Of a stretch of 64,000 bases of DNA, positions 1 through 9,656 are shown piece after piece. Position numbers and translations under genes: made by a program. This DNA is from Ochrobactrum sp. RH2CCR150. GTDB lineage: Bacteria; Pseudomonadota; Alphaproteobacteria; Rhizobiales; Rhizobiaceae. The notes beneath the pieces are model-generated. The model did not search any database, was not told the origin of the DNA, and saw only the letters and a list, made by a program, of their open reading frames with translations. Positions within the stretch are counted from its first letter, which is position 1. Each line of letters opens with the position of its first letter. The stretch is taken from positions 186,001 to 250,000 of the forward strand of contig JACGXE010000002.1 of NCBI GenBank assembly GCA_014138095.1, in the 5' to 3' direction.

Positions 1-1779
1 TTCGCGCAGCAATGCGTTCATTTCTTCCGGTTTGAGGCGGCGTCCGGAACGCACTGAACCGTGGCAGGCCATGGTGGCCGCGACATGGTTGAGCATGGCT
101 TTCAACCCGTCGGCGGTTTCATGCTCGGCTATCTCGTCGGCCAGATCGCGGATCAGTTGTTGCACATTCATCTCGCCCAGCATGGCGGGCGTCTCCCGCA
201 CGGCGATCGCGCCCGGCCCGAACTGCTCTACGCCCAGCCCGAACCGGGCCAGCGTTTCAGCATGGCTTGCCAGCCGCTCAGCGTCTTCTTCGGGCAGATC
301 GACGACTTCCGGGATCAGCAGCATCTGACCCGGTATGGGGCGGGAATGCAGCGCGTTCTTGAGTGCTTCATAGACCAGCCGTTCATGGGCTGCGTGCTGG
401 TCCACAATCACGAGGCTGTCTTCTGTTTGTGAGACAATATAATTGGCATGAATTTGTGCACGGGCAGCACCCAGCGGCTTTTGCTGCAACTCGACCGGGA
501 CTTCACTCATCGTTCCCCGCGCATCGGCTGTGGGAACGTTCACGACGTCGATTGTCGCCTGCTCGCTTTCGTGAAACGCGGATGCGTTGCCGAAATCAAG
601 CGGTCTATGCGCTGGATGTGCGGTCTGGGGCGACCATTCGCTTCGAGGCGCTGGCCGATCCGGTCGCCAGCTGGTGGAGGCATAGCTGCTGGATGCGGCG
701 CGCGCGCTTGACGAGGACTGCGACTGAAATCCTTCTGCGCGAAAGGCCTGCAACATGGCTTCCGCACCGCTGGTTGCCGGGCGGATGCCGGATTGAGCCA
801 GCGCTTGCTTGATCGCGCCGACGATCAGACCACGCACCAGACCGGGATCGCGGAAGCGCACATCAGCCTTGGCCGGGTGCACATTCACATCGACCAGTGC
901 AGGATCGAGCGTCAGAAACAGCACGGCGACCGGATGGCGGTCACGCGCAATCACATCGGCATAGGCTCCCCGCAGCGCTCCGAAGATCTGCTTGTCGCGC
1001 ACCGGGCGACCATTCACATAAGCGAACTGGTGCTGTGCATTGCCGCGATTATGGGACGGTATGCCGACAAATCCTGCGAGCCGCACACCGTCGCGCTCGG
1101 CATCAATGGCCAGCGCGTTTTCGCCGAAATCCTGACCCAGAACCTGCCCGATCCGTTCCAGCGTGGCATCAGCGCCCGTGCCGGTCGCGGGCATTTCCAA
1201 AGGCGAGCGGTCGGTACCCGACAGCGAAAAGCGCACATGCGGGAAGGCGATGGCGATACGCTTCAGCACATCTGTGATGGCGGAAGCTTCGGCACGGTCG
1301 GTCTTCATGAATTTGAGGCGGGCGGGCGTCGCGTAAAACAGGTCGCGCACTTCGGCGATCGTGCCGCGATTGAGTGCGGCGGGACGCGGGCCTTCCAGAT
1401 GCCCACCTGAAACGGAGACTTCGAAACCGGCATCCGCATCCTGCGGACGCGATTTCAGCGTCAGCTTCGCGACCGAACCGATGGAGGGCAGGGCTTCGCC
1501 GCGAAAGCCCAGCGCGCGAATATCGTGCACATCGTCGGAAAGTTTGGATGTGCAGTGGCGCGAAACCGCAAGCGGCAGCTCGTTGGCGGGAATGCCGGAG
1601 CCATTGTCGGTGACGCGCAGCAGCGTCTTGCCGCCGCCGCCGGTCACAACCTCAATGCGGGTTGCGCCAGCGTCGATGGCATTCTCGACAAGTTCCTTGA
1701 TCACGCTGGCAGGCCGTTCAATGACCTCGCCTGCCGCGATCTGATTGATGATGGTTTCGCTTAAGTGTCGAATGGGCAT
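1..1779 (-). CDS. mutL: DNA mismatch repair protein MutL (3' end cut by window)
   Basis: Read leftward from an ATG at 1779, the protein begins [19 protein letters not shown], the signature N-terminus of MutL with its GHKL ATPase start (E and N of the ATP-binding motif). The frame stays open to base 1, where it still reads a MutL-type C-terminal dimerisation end ([19 protein letters not shown]), so only the last few dozen residues lie outside the window. MutL couples MutS recognition of mismatches to strand incision and excision in the cytoplasm. About 593 codons are visible, consistent with a normal length near 620. No frameshift is evident between the two ends that I checked. Identification is secure; the exact stop is not visible. 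Confidence 0.95.
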   Translation of the reverse strand, partial: MPIRHLSETIINQIAAGEVIERPASVIKELVENAIDAGATRIEVVTGGGGKTLLRVTDNGSGIPANELPLAVSRHCTSKLSDDVHDIRALGFRGEALPSIGSVAKLTLKSRPQDADAGFEVSVSGGHLEGPRPAALNRGTIAEVRDLFYATPARLKFMKTDRAEASAITDVLKRIAIAFPHVRFSLSGTDRSPLEMPATGTGADATLERIGQVLGQDFGENALAIDAERDGVRLAGFVGIPSHNRGNAQHQFAYVNGRPVRDKQIFGALRGAYADVIARDRHPVAVLFLTLDPALVDVNVHPAKADVRFRDPGLVRGLIVGAIKQALAQSGIRPATSGAEAMLQAFRAEGFQSQSSSSARAASSSYASTSWRPDRPAPRSEWSPQTAHPAHRPLDFGNASAFHESEQATIDVVNVPTADARGTMSEVPVELQQKPLGAARAQIHANYIVSQTEDSLVIVDQHAAHERLVYEALKNALHSRPIPGQMLLIPEVVDLPEEDAERLASHAETLARFGLGVEQFGPGAIAVRETPAMLGEMNVQQLIRDLADEIAEHETADGLKAMLNHVAATMACHGSVRSGRRLKPEEMNALLRE

Positions 1780-1846
1780 GTGGTGATTATAGGCAGATTC
1801 GCAAGCTGCTGTAATAGCGCCGCACACGTTGCGAACCGAGCCAACG

Positions 1847-1873
1847 AAACCGCAGGCTTTAGTCCTGCGGTTT
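1847..1873 (-). terminator. Hairpin terminator after the GGDEF-EAL gene
   Basis: A perfect 10-bp inverted repeat (AAACCGCAGG / CCTGCGGTTT) with a 7-base loop lies just beyond the stop of the minus-strand GGDEF-EAL gene and ahead of mutL. Read on the minus strand the stem ends in TTT, a short U-run, so it fits a modest intrinsic terminator. Confidence 0.6.
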
Positions 1874-1887
1874 GCTCTGTAACGGCG

Positions 1888-3918
1888 TCAGGCTGCCTGG
1901 GCCTCAGCCTCTTTATTGAGGCCGAGCTGAATGGCGGGTGCGGGATAACCGAGCAGGAAGCCCTGCACCTGATTGCAGCCTTCTTCCTGCAGAATATCCA
2001 TCTGGATCTGCGTTTCGACACCTTCGGCCAGCACCGGAATGTCAAGGCTCTGGCCAAGTGCAAGAATGGCGCGCACGAAAGCCTTAGACTGCACATTCTG
2101 TGCCAGATCGGTGACGAAGCTGCGGTCGAGCTTGATCTTGTCGAAGGGGAAGGAACGAAGTGTCGCCAGCGATGAATAGCCGGTGCCGAAATCGTCAATC
2201 GCGATGCTGACCCCAAGTGCCTTGATTTCGCGCAAGATGTGCAGGGCACGCGCCTGATCGCGAATGATCGCGCTTTCGGTCACTTCCAGTTCCAGAAGCT
2301 TTGGCGAAAGACCGGTCTCGGTCAGGATATCCCGAACCGTTTCCACGAGGCCGGTATGGCTGAGCTGTAGCGGGGAAATATTGACCGCAATCCTGCGGGC
2401 GACGGGCCAGCTAGCCGCCTCGCGGCAGGCTGCACGCAATACCCATTCGCCAAGCTGTGTGATGACGCCGGATTCTTCGGCTATCGGAATGAACACGGTT
2501 GGCGGAACCAGACCCTGCACGGGATGACGCCAGCGTAGCAGAACTTCATATCCCGATACGCCGCCATCCTTCATGCTGCGCTGGACCTGAAAATTCAGGA
2601 AGAACTGGTTTTCGTCGATAGCCGTCCAAATGTCGCGGGCCAGCGCTGCGCGCTTGCGTGCCGCTTCATCCATGCTGCTTTCATAGTAACAGATCTTGTC
2701 TTCAATGCTCTGCTTGGCACGGTACATGGCCATGTCCGCATTGGACAAGAGCTTCTCCACATCGTCGGCATCAGTCGGATAGATCGCGATACCAAGGCTC
2801 GCACCGGGGCGGACAACGGCATTGCCGAGGTCGACAAGATCGCAAAGCGCGGTATTCAGGCGTGACATGAAGCTGCGCAGGTCGTCTTCGTCCTCAAATG
2901 TCTTCAGGGCTGCGAATTCATCGCCACCAAAGCGACCGATCAGCTCACCGCTTTCCAGATGCTCGGTCATGCGGGCGGAAATCTCGCAGAGCAGCCTGTC
3001 ACCGGCGGCGTGGCCATAGAGGTCGTTGACCTCCTTGAAGCGATCCAGATCGATGCCGATCAGTGCGATACGATAATGGCCGTTATCGGCATTGATCTTC
3101 TCGCGGTTCAAGCGCTCGACAAACTGGGTGCGGTTTGGCAATCCGGTCAGCGAGTCATGGCGGGCAATATGTTGCAGCTGCCGCAAGTTGGACGACTGGA
3201 CGTGGCTGTCAATGAGGTAGCTTGCAAGCGCTGTACCGAGCACGAGCAGGCCGACGCCGCCAACCGAAACGGCGAGCGCAAACTTGTCGGCCAGTGCGGC
3301 GTCTTGCAGATAGTTCATCGGCGTGACGGTCATTGCGGCCATGCCGGTAAAATGCAGGCTGACAATGGCGATCGTGAAGGTCAAAACTGCCAGACGATAT
3401 GAGGTTGGATATCGCAAGCGCATCAGAACCTGACCGGACAGGGAACCGAACAATACGGCAAGCACGATGGACGCATAGAAATAATCCATGTTCCATTCGA
3501 TCAGCCCGTCGACGCGATAAGCCAGCATGCCGATATAGTGCATGGCGGCAATCGAAGCGCCGACCATGGCGCCGCCAATGACCGGGGCGAACCGCGGAAA
3601 GCCGCCGGTCATGACGACGAAGCCGATCCCGGTGCCGACAACGGCAATCACCAGCGACAGGATTGTCAAGTCTGGCAGTAGAACCACGGGCGCGCTCGGC
3701 TCATAGGCCAGCATGGCGACGAAATGTGTGCTCCAGACGGTCGAACCCGACGCGATTGCCACCAGAAAATGCCAGCCATAGCGAACCGCGCCATGACATT
3801 TCGCTGCCTTGCGGACGAGATTGAGCGTGATCGCTGAACCGACGAGGCAGATCAAGGCTGCCAACGTTGTCAGCCACGCTTCATGCTGCGTGGCAATACA
3901 ATTGAGAACGGTAATCAT
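1888..3918 (-). CDS. MHYT-GGDEF-EAL membrane cyclic-di-GMP signalling protein
   Basis: This 676-residue protein has an N-terminal MHYT sensor region of seven hydrophobic segments with the repeated motifs HFVAM (65-69), MHYIGM (126-131) and LHFTGM (188-193), thought to bind a metal or diatomic ligand. A GGDEF diguanylate cyclase domain follows (GGDEF at 331-335), then an EAL phosphodiesterase domain. The EAL motif reads EVL (459-461), keeping the catalytic Glu, and DDFGTGYSS is present near residue 581. Both catalytic sets look intact, so the protein may make and break cyclic-di-GMP. The usual RxxD product-inhibition site before GGDEF reads ESGE, so feedback inhibition is probably absent. It is monocistronic, with a hairpin after it. 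Confidence 0.9.
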   Translation of the reverse strand: MITVLNCIATQHEAWLTTLAALICLVGSAITLNLVRKAAKCHGAVRYGWHFLVAIASGSTVWSTHFVAMLAYEPSAPVVLLPDLTILSLVIAVVGTGIGFVVMTGGFPRFAPVIGGAMVGASIAAMHYIGMLAYRVDGLIEWNMDYFYASIVLAVLFGSLSGQVLMRLRYPTSYRLAVLTFTIAIVSLHFTGMAAMTVTPMNYLQDAALADKFALAVSVGGVGLLVLGTALASYLIDSHVQSSNLRQLQHIARHDSLTGLPNRTQFVERLNREKINADNGHYRIALIGIDLDRFKEVNDLYGHAAGDRLLCEISARMTEHLESGELIGRFGGDEFAALKTFEDEDDLRSFMSRLNTALCDLVDLGNAVVRPGASLGIAIYPTDADDVEKLLSNADMAMYRAKQSIEDKICYYESSMDEAARKRAALARDIWTAIDENQFFLNFQVQRSMKDGGVSGYEVLLRWRHPVQGLVPPTVFIPIAEESGVITQLGEWVLRAACREAASWPVARRIAVNISPLQLSHTGLVETVRDILTETGLSPKLLELEVTESAIIRDQARALHILREIKALGVSIAIDDFGTGYSSLATLRSFPFDKIKLDRSFVTDLAQNVQSKAFVRAILALGQSLDIPVLAEGVETQIQMDILQEEGCNQVQGFLLGYPAPAIQLGLNKEAEAQAA

Positions 3919-4455
3919 GGAGTGGATTGGCCCCGATAGCCCTATAAAACGAGGTCAGGGCATTGAATTGCCCAAAGTGATCGGCTTGGCTTTAACGTCG
4001 GTCCGTTACGATCCGACAGAGAAACCTGGCTGCTTAGGTGGTCATTACAAATGCAGAGACTCGATAGGAACCGAGCGGCCGATATGCCCAGATCGTATCA
4101 ACGCACATCGGCGCATCATAGTCGTGTAACACATCTTAGCCTCTAGAAACCCAAGCCCGAATTTGATGATCCTTTGGTTGCATAGCAATTACTGATTAGC
4201 GGTTAACGCGAATATCAAGATTGTGGGCAAGTGGAAATTTTCACGAGATTGTTATAATAAAGTGCCTGCTATTACAACGTTTTTGGCGGAAAAACGCGCT
4301 TTTCGCATGTGTTGAGATGTCGTGATGACCTGTAAAATAAGCTTATGATTTACATCCTAGGGTTTAGTCGCTTTTAGGTATTCACTGTGCCCCCTTGGTT
4401 CCTCGCTTAAATTCCGTTATTGCAGATATTGTGTATATAACGGGGGATATCGGGC
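3919..4455. other. Intergenic region between divergent genes
   Basis: No convincing gene is present in these 537 bases. The right half is AT-rich and must hold the promoter of the alpha/beta hydrolase gene; a TATAAT at 4253-4258 is the best -10-like match but lacks a clear -35 partner. A second TATATA lies about 20 bases before the start codon. The left end must hold the promoter of the divergent GGDEF-EAL gene. Confidence 0.5.
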
Positions 4456-6231
4456 ATGGGCGACGGCGCGGAAAGCATATCTTCTTCCAAGCCCCTGGAT
4501 GGCATGGCGGCGGCCAGTCCGATTGTCTTTTCCGGCACTCTGGGACTATTTCAACGCGCTTCCGGCACATGTCTCGATACGGCTGTCGTGTTTGCAAGCC
4601 CCTGGGGGCTGGAAGAGCTTTGCACCACGCGGAAGTTCTGGCGCATCATCGCCGACAGGCTGTCGAGCCGTGGGATTGCATCGCTTCGGTTTGATTGGCC
4701 GGGCACCGGCGACGGGCGCGATGACATCGACTTTTTTTCCGGGCTGGAACTCTGGCGTAAGACGCTGATCGAAGCGGCAGACAAGGCGCGGCTTTTGTCG
4801 GGTGCAAGCCGCGTCGTGATCATCGGGCAGAGCCTTGGCGCGGCAGTCGCCGCCGAAGCTGGACCGCGTATTGAAGGTCTGGACGCACTCGCACTGTTGT
4901 CTCCGGTGATTTCCGGTCGGTTTTACACCCGCGAACTGGCGGTTTGGTCGAGCATGGTCGATGCCGATCTGGGCCTTCCCGATGCGCAGCGGATCAAAGG
5001 GGCCGTTTCCATCGCGTCCCTGACGATGACGCCCGAAATCGCAACTGAAGTGAAGAAGATCAATCTTCTGTCGCTGCCTGAAAAGCCTGCGGACAAGTGC
5101 CTTCTGCTCGCAAGGATCGACCGTCCGAATGACGCAGAACTGGCAGCGCATCTCGAAAAGCTGGGCGCGGAAGTTACGGTGGAAGCCTTCACCGATTACG
5201 ATAAGCTGATTTCCAATCCGGTTATTTCACGATTGCCGTTGAATGTTGCGGATCGGCTGGTCGATTGGGCGGTGGCGCTTGCCGGTTCCAGACCCGCCCG
5301 GAACTGTGCCGATGAAAGCGGTCTTGGCGGGCAGATCGCGGGCGACAGCTTCGTCGAAACGCCGGTCGCATTCGGTTCACATAGCCGTTTGTCGGGTGTG
5401 CTCTGCGAACCCTCAGGTGAAAGGAAGGGACAGACGGTCCTGTTCCTGTCGTCCTCTTATGATCGGCGCGTCGGATGGGGGCGGACCACCGTCGACATGG
5501 CGCGCAAGCTGGCGCGCGATGGCGTGCCGTCGCTTCGCTTCGACATTGCCAATGCCGGCGACAGCCCGCCCAATCCGGGCATGCCGGAACAGGTGCTTTA
5601 TACCCATGCGCCGGAGGCCGATGTGGCCGACGCGCTCGATTATCTGGACACGATTGGGCTTGGGCGTCCGGTGTTGGCCGGTCGTTGCAGCGGCGCGTTC
5701 CTTGGGCTGCACTGCGCGGTGCTGGATGAGCGGGTATCGGGTGCGGTGCTGGTCAATCCGGTGACATTCTATTGGTCGCCGGAGCTTTCAGTTGACGATG
5801 TGGTCCGGGAAGGCAATCGCACGCTGGAAGATTATGGCAGCCGCGCGATGCGTCTTGATACGTTTAAGCGCCTGTTTCGCGGAGAACTCGATATTCGCGC
5901 CATCCTGCGCAATCTTGTGCGGGGTGTCAGTGGGCGGGTGCTTGGGCTGGCGCGCAAGCTCTTGCGCAGCCGCACGGTTGAAGGCCGGGCGATCTATTCC
6001 GCTTTCGATGAATTGAAGCTGCGGCAGGTGCCGCTGACGCTGGTCTACGCCGAAAAAGACACCGGCCGCGAGCATTTCAATTATTATTTCGATCAGGCGG
6101 GCGACAAGGTGCAGGGCTTCGACAATATGAAGGTTGCGGTCATTCCGGACGCCGATCACAATCTGACGCCGGAACATGCACGCACGGTCTATATCGATGC
6201 GATCCGCGCGCTGACTTTGAACGCTGGTTAA
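4456..6231 (+). CDS. Tandem alpha/beta hydrolase (serine aminopeptidase S33-like, two domains)
   Basis: The 591-residue protein contains two alpha/beta hydrolase folds in a row. Domain 1 (about 20-280) has the nucleophile elbow GQSLG with Ser126 and the upstream FDWPGTGDG loop. Domain 2 (about 305-590) has the parallel loop FDIANAGDS and an elbow GRCSG that puts Cys411 at the nucleophile position; DADHNLTP near the end offers a late His. There is no signal peptide, so it is probably cytoplasmic. A GGGGGA ribosome site precedes the ATG. Its stop overlaps the stop of the convergent GH2 gene by two bases. The neighbouring carrier-protein operon suggests a thioesterase, acyltransferase or ester hydrolase role. 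The exact substrate is unknown, and exosortase-associated hydrolases are another relative. Confidence 0.75.
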   Translation: MGDGAESISSSKPLDGMAAASPIVFSGTLGLFQRASGTCLDTAVVFASPWGLEELCTTRKFWRIIADRLSSRGIASLRFDWPGTGDGRDDIDFFSGLELWRKTLIEAADKARLLSGASRVVIIGQSLGAAVAAEAGPRIEGLDALALLSPVISGRFYTRELAVWSSMVDADLGLPDAQRIKGAVSIASLTMTPEIATEVKKINLLSLPEKPADKCLLLARIDRPNDAELAAHLEKLGAEVTVEAFTDYDKLISNPVISRLPLNVADRLVDWAVALAGSRPARNCADESGLGGQIAGDSFVETPVAFGSHSRLSGVLCEPSGERKGQTVLFLSSSYDRRVGWGRTTVDMARKLARDGVPSLRFDIANAGDSPPNPGMPEQVLYTHAPEADVADALDYLDTIGLGRPVLAGRCSGAFLGLHCAVLDERVSGAVLVNPVTFYWSPELSVDDVVREGNRTLEDYGSRAMRLDTFKRLFRGELDIRAILRNLVRGVSGRVLGLARKLLRSRTVEGRAIYSAFDELKLRQVPLTLVYAEKDTGREHFNYYFDQAGDKVQGFDNMKVAVIPDADHNLTPEHARTVYIDAIRALTLNAG

Positions 6232-8699
6232 AACCAGACGGTTCGCGCCGATCCGGCAATGCGAATTTCGCCGGACGGTTTGCCTTCGAAACCATAACGG
6301 GGGAGAAGGGCGACACGCTTTGTCTCGCCGGGGGCGAGATGGAACCAGTTTTCAGCTGCTCTCCAGCCTTCCGCGTCGATGCTGACCGATTGTGCCAGCA
6401 CGGATGTGCTCAGATCGAGAAACCAGTTGCCGCTGTCTTCCACGAGACTGCATTCAATTGCGGCATCGTGGAAAGCTTTGGTGCGTCCCTGCGGAAAATG
6501 AAAAGCCTCCGCGATGGTGGCTTCGCCACGTTTCAACTGGGCGACCGTCACGTCATGGGCCGGAGGGCCGAAGCGATAGGCATAAGTTGTGTCGAAAAAT
6601 GCACCGAACAATTCGGTCGCCGGTATCGTGACGCCCGAGCGTGCGGAGAGTGAAATATCCCGGCGACCGCTCACAACCGGCTGCGCACCGGCGCGCAGGC
6701 AGGCGAGTTCCAGTGTCAGATCGTCGGCATGGGGTTGTTCGTTCAGGACGTGAATGGCAAGCCCGTTGACGCCTTCGTCGGTCAAGGCAACCTGCACCGG
6801 ACGAAACGCGCGTCTCAACCCATGCCATGCAGGTTTCGGTTCGCAGGTCGCATCGACCACGCCCCAGCCAGCGCCGGGCAACACGTCCTGAAATGTCCAG
6901 ACCAGAGCGCCGAAACAGGTGCTTGCCGGTCGTCGCCATTCAGCAAAGGTCGCCTCCATCACTTCCGCCGTGACGGCGCGGGAAAGATGGAGATACTGCT
7001 CCATATCCTCCCGCCGCAAGCGAGCCGGATCGTAGCCATAGAGCATTTCCAGATAGGCATCGCGCACATCTTCGAAATCCCACGACACGCCGCGATCACG
7101 CGGAACACGGGCTTTCCAGCGCGGATCATGGACTGCGGGCACGTCCAAATGCGCCTTGAGCGTGCGTGCTTCGGGAACATTGGAGAAAGCCAGACTTTCG
7201 GTTGCAAAGCGCACTTCGGCGCGGCGCGCGTCGTCCAGTGGTCGGCAATAGGCGCTCACGCCATAATAATGGCTGACGCCTTCATTGCTGATGAAGGGCA
7301 GCGCCCCATCGCAGGGCGAGTTCGGCACATAAGGAATGTCAGGGCAGAATTCGCGCACGATGGCAGGCAGAATTTCTTCTGTCAGCGCGCCTTTCCAGAT
7401 TGTCTCGGGCAGGCCCATCATGGCGCCCTGCTGGTAAATCTCGCTGCCACCGCATAACACCGTTAGCGAGGGTGCACGGCGAATGGCGCAAAGAAGCTGT
7501 CGTACTTCATCCTGTACCTTGGCGACGAAGCCCTCGTCTTTCACCGGATAGTCGAAATTGGCGAACATGAAGTCCTGCCAGACCATGATGCCGAGTTCAT
7601 CGCAAAGGGCATAAAAGTCAGGCGTTTCATAAGCGGTGATACCGCTGATGCGCAGCATGTTCATGCCCGCATCCTGCGCAAGCTGCAACCACGGTTGATA
7701 GTCGGCGCGTGCGCCCGGCAGGCGGACAATGTCGGCAGAACTCCAGACAGCACCGCGACAAAAGACTTTCTCGCCGTTTATCACCAGCGCAAAGGATTTT
7801 CCGTCCGATCCGCGATCCACGCTGATGCGGCGAAAGCCGGTGCGCCCGAGCGGCTGCTTTTTGGCGTCGATGGACAGTTCCACATCATGGAGCGTCGGCG
7901 CGCCATGAGTGTGCGGCCACCACGCTTCGACAGCGGGAATGGTCAGGTTCGCCTGCCAGCGACCATCCGTTTGTCGGTTACAGGTGATCTTCGATCCCGC
8001 GCAATGCAGGGCCAGATTTTCAGCATTGCCCGCGTAGGTAAAACTGACGGTAAGTTCTCCGTCGCCATTTTCATGAAGCGTGGATTGGATAGCAATTTCG
8101 GTAACAGCTTCCGCGTCGGCTCGGCTGATCGTCACCGGACGCCAGGGGCCAACGGCATGAACTTCCGGGCACCAGCCCGGCATATGACCAAGCGCTGTCG
8201 TGCGGATCAGGCGCAAGCCTTGCGTGTTCATCAATTGCGTGCGCCACCGCGCACGCGGGCCCTTTTGCTCCAGCCGGGGACCGAGAGCACGGAAACAGAG
8301 CGCCAGCTCATCCACGCCCGTCAGCGTGACCGGCAGGTCGTGGGCGAGGAACATGCTGTCGCTCTTGTGAACCAAAGCACCGTTCAAATAGACTTCGCAA
8401 ATCGTGGCAAGACCCGCAAAATGCAGCATTGCCTCACCGGGCGGCTCTAAGAGGTCGAGAAAATACCACGCATCCTGATTGTTCAGCGGCGTCGGAGCAG
8501 TGCGGCTGAAATGGCCTGCCTTTTCAAGCGCTTCCGCCACTGTGCCCGGAACCGGCGCATCGAGATATACCCCATCGCGCAAGACATCGCCCGGCGTTGC
8601 GGCCTCATTGGCTGCGGTCAGGAAAAGCCGCCAGCCCTCAGTGAGCGGGCGGCTTGTGGCAGTTTGTTCAGGCAGCATCGCGACCAAGTTCTGTTTCAA
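6228..8699 (-). CDS. Glycoside hydrolase family 2 protein (beta-mannosidase-like)
   Basis: This is an 823-residue protein of the GH2 type. An N-terminal sugar-binding jelly-roll (about 40-200, with WYFLDL and FAGLATICEVYLNG) is followed by an immunoglobulin-like domain and a TIM barrel containing WQDFMFANFDYP. The likely acid/base Glu lies in LCGGSE (about 415-420) and the likely nucleophile in FATESLAFS (about 500). There is no signal peptide, so it would act on cytoplasmic glycosides or glycoconjugates. The start used is a TTG preceded by AGGAG; an ATG at 8678 is the alternative. Either start overlaps the end of the DUF1839 gene, so the two are translationally linked. Linkage to a carrier-protein pathway suggests trimming of a sugar-decorated product, but the substrate is unknown. 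Confidence 0.8.
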   Translation of the reverse strand: MKQNLVAMLPEQTATSRPLTEGWRLFLTAANEAATPGDVLRDGVYLDAPVPGTVAEALEKAGHFSRTAPTPLNNQDAWYFLDLLEPPGEAMLHFAGLATICEVYLNGALVHKSDSMFLAHDLPVTLTGVDELALCFRALGPRLEQKGPRARWRTQLMNTQGLRLIRTTALGHMPGWCPEVHAVGPWRPVTISRADAEAVTEIAIQSTLHENGDGELTVSFTYAGNAENLALHCAGSKITCNRQTDGRWQANLTIPAVEAWWPHTHGAPTLHDVELSIDAKKQPLGRTGFRRISVDRGSDGKSFALVINGEKVFCRGAVWSSADIVRLPGARADYQPWLQLAQDAGMNMLRISGITAYETPDFYALCDELGIMVWQDFMFANFDYPVKDEGFVAKVQDEVRQLLCAIRRAPSLTVLCGGSEIYQQGAMMGLPETIWKGALTEEILPAIVREFCPDIPYVPNSPCDGALPFISNEGVSHYYGVSAYCRPLDDARRAEVRFATESLAFSNVPEARTLKAHLDVPAVHDPRWKARVPRDRGVSWDFEDVRDAYLEMLYGYDPARLRREDMEQYLHLSRAVTAEVMEATFAEWRRPASTCFGALVWTFQDVLPGAGWGVVDATCEPKPAWHGLRRAFRPVQVALTDEGVNGLAIHVLNEQPHADDLTLELACLRAGAQPVVSGRRDISLSARSGVTIPATELFGAFFDTTYAYRFGPPAHDVTVAQLKRGEATIAEAFHFPQGRTKAFHDAAIECSLVEDSGNWFLDLSTSVLAQSVSIDAEGWRAAENWFHLAPGETKRVALLPRYGFEGKPSGEIRIAGSARTVWF

Positions 8700-9648
8700 G
8701 CGCTCCTGTCATGCGATCCCAAGCATCGGCGGCAGGCACCAGCGCGCTTGCCAGCGTATCGAACTTCTTGCGCATCACTGCACGCGCAAGCTGGAACTGC
8801 ACCGCCTTGGCCGTCTCGGCGATCTGGATCGCATCGGCAGCGGCAGCGGTAAAACGCTTGCCTTCGCCCAGCCATTGCAGATGGCTTGCGGCCAGTTCGA
8901 AATTCGCGCCGAGCTGGCGCAGCGTGTTGAACGCATATTTGTGGAAGAAGCCGAAGGGACGCTCCGCAATCGCTTCCACCTGTGCCGGAAACACAGCGGC
9001 GAAAGCGCGGATCGGATTATCCTTGGGCCTGCGCGCAAAGTGGCGCGGCAGCAGAATTTCCGCTACGCGCCGCTGATGTGCTTCACTGGGCACGTCCTTC
9101 GGGAATTTCGCAAATTCCGTATAGGGCAGGAAGGGCAGGTCGGCTTCCGTCAGATGACGCTGGAAAACGCCGTCGAAATCCTCGCCCTCCAGATGATAAA
9201 AACCGCCATTATGGAAATAATCGAGCGAGCGGTTCTCTACATCCATGCGGTTGATCGCGATGGTGGTTTTGCCATGTTCGGTGCGATAGCTCACGCCATG
9301 CGTTTCAGGCATGAAATAGCTGTCCATCTCCACCATGCACAGCCGCCCGCGCGAGATCTGTTCCGCGATATGGCCTTCTACATTGTCGAAAATCGCAAGT
9401 TCCGTCGCCCGCACGCCATAGAGCGCTTCGAGGTCTTCCAGCGGCACCTTGAAGAAGGTGAACTGGTCGCCCTCGAAATCCTGCGTCAGCGTAAAGCCCA
9501 GCATGGCTTCGGGGGCGACCTGAAGCGATGACAGCACTTCGATCCAGAGATCGACATAGCAATTGGTTTCCGGCCAAATGCGTGTCTGCGCATGCAGCGC
9601 ATGCGGCGCGTAGGTTTCTGGCGAGATATGCGGAAAGACTGCCTGCAT
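8668..9648 (-). CDS. DUF1839 family protein
   Basis: The 326-residue protein matches the DUF1839 family as I recall it: RIWPETNCYVDLWIEVL near residues 23-40, QDFEGDQFTFFK, LCMVEMDSYFMPET, EHGKTTIAIN and YFHNGGFYHL. Family function is not established. In other proteobacteria it accompanies amino acid:[carrier protein] ligases, as here: it starts 8 bases after the ligase stop. Cys30, the His of EHGKTT and the His of YFHN are candidate catalytic residues. The pattern is faintly reminiscent of cysteine-type acyltransferases that unload carrier proteins, which is inference. An upstream in-frame start at 9762 is rejected because it would overlap the ligase and the family begins near M at 9648. Confidence 0.8.
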   Translation of the reverse strand: MQAVFPHISPETYAPHALHAQTRIWPETNCYVDLWIEVLSSLQVAPEAMLGFTLTQDFEGDQFTFFKVPLEDLEALYGVRATELAIFDNVEGHIAEQISRGRLCMVEMDSYFMPETHGVSYRTEHGKTTIAINRMDVENRSLDYFHNGGFYHLEGEDFDGVFQRHLTEADLPFLPYTEFAKFPKDVPSEAHQRRVAEILLPRHFARRPKDNPIRAFAAVFPAQVEAIAERPFGFFHKYAFNTLRQLGANFELAASHLQWLGEGKRFTAAAADAIQIAETAKAVQFQLARAVMRKKFDTLASALVPAADAWDRMTGALETELGRDAA

Positions 9649-9656
9649 GTCGCGCT

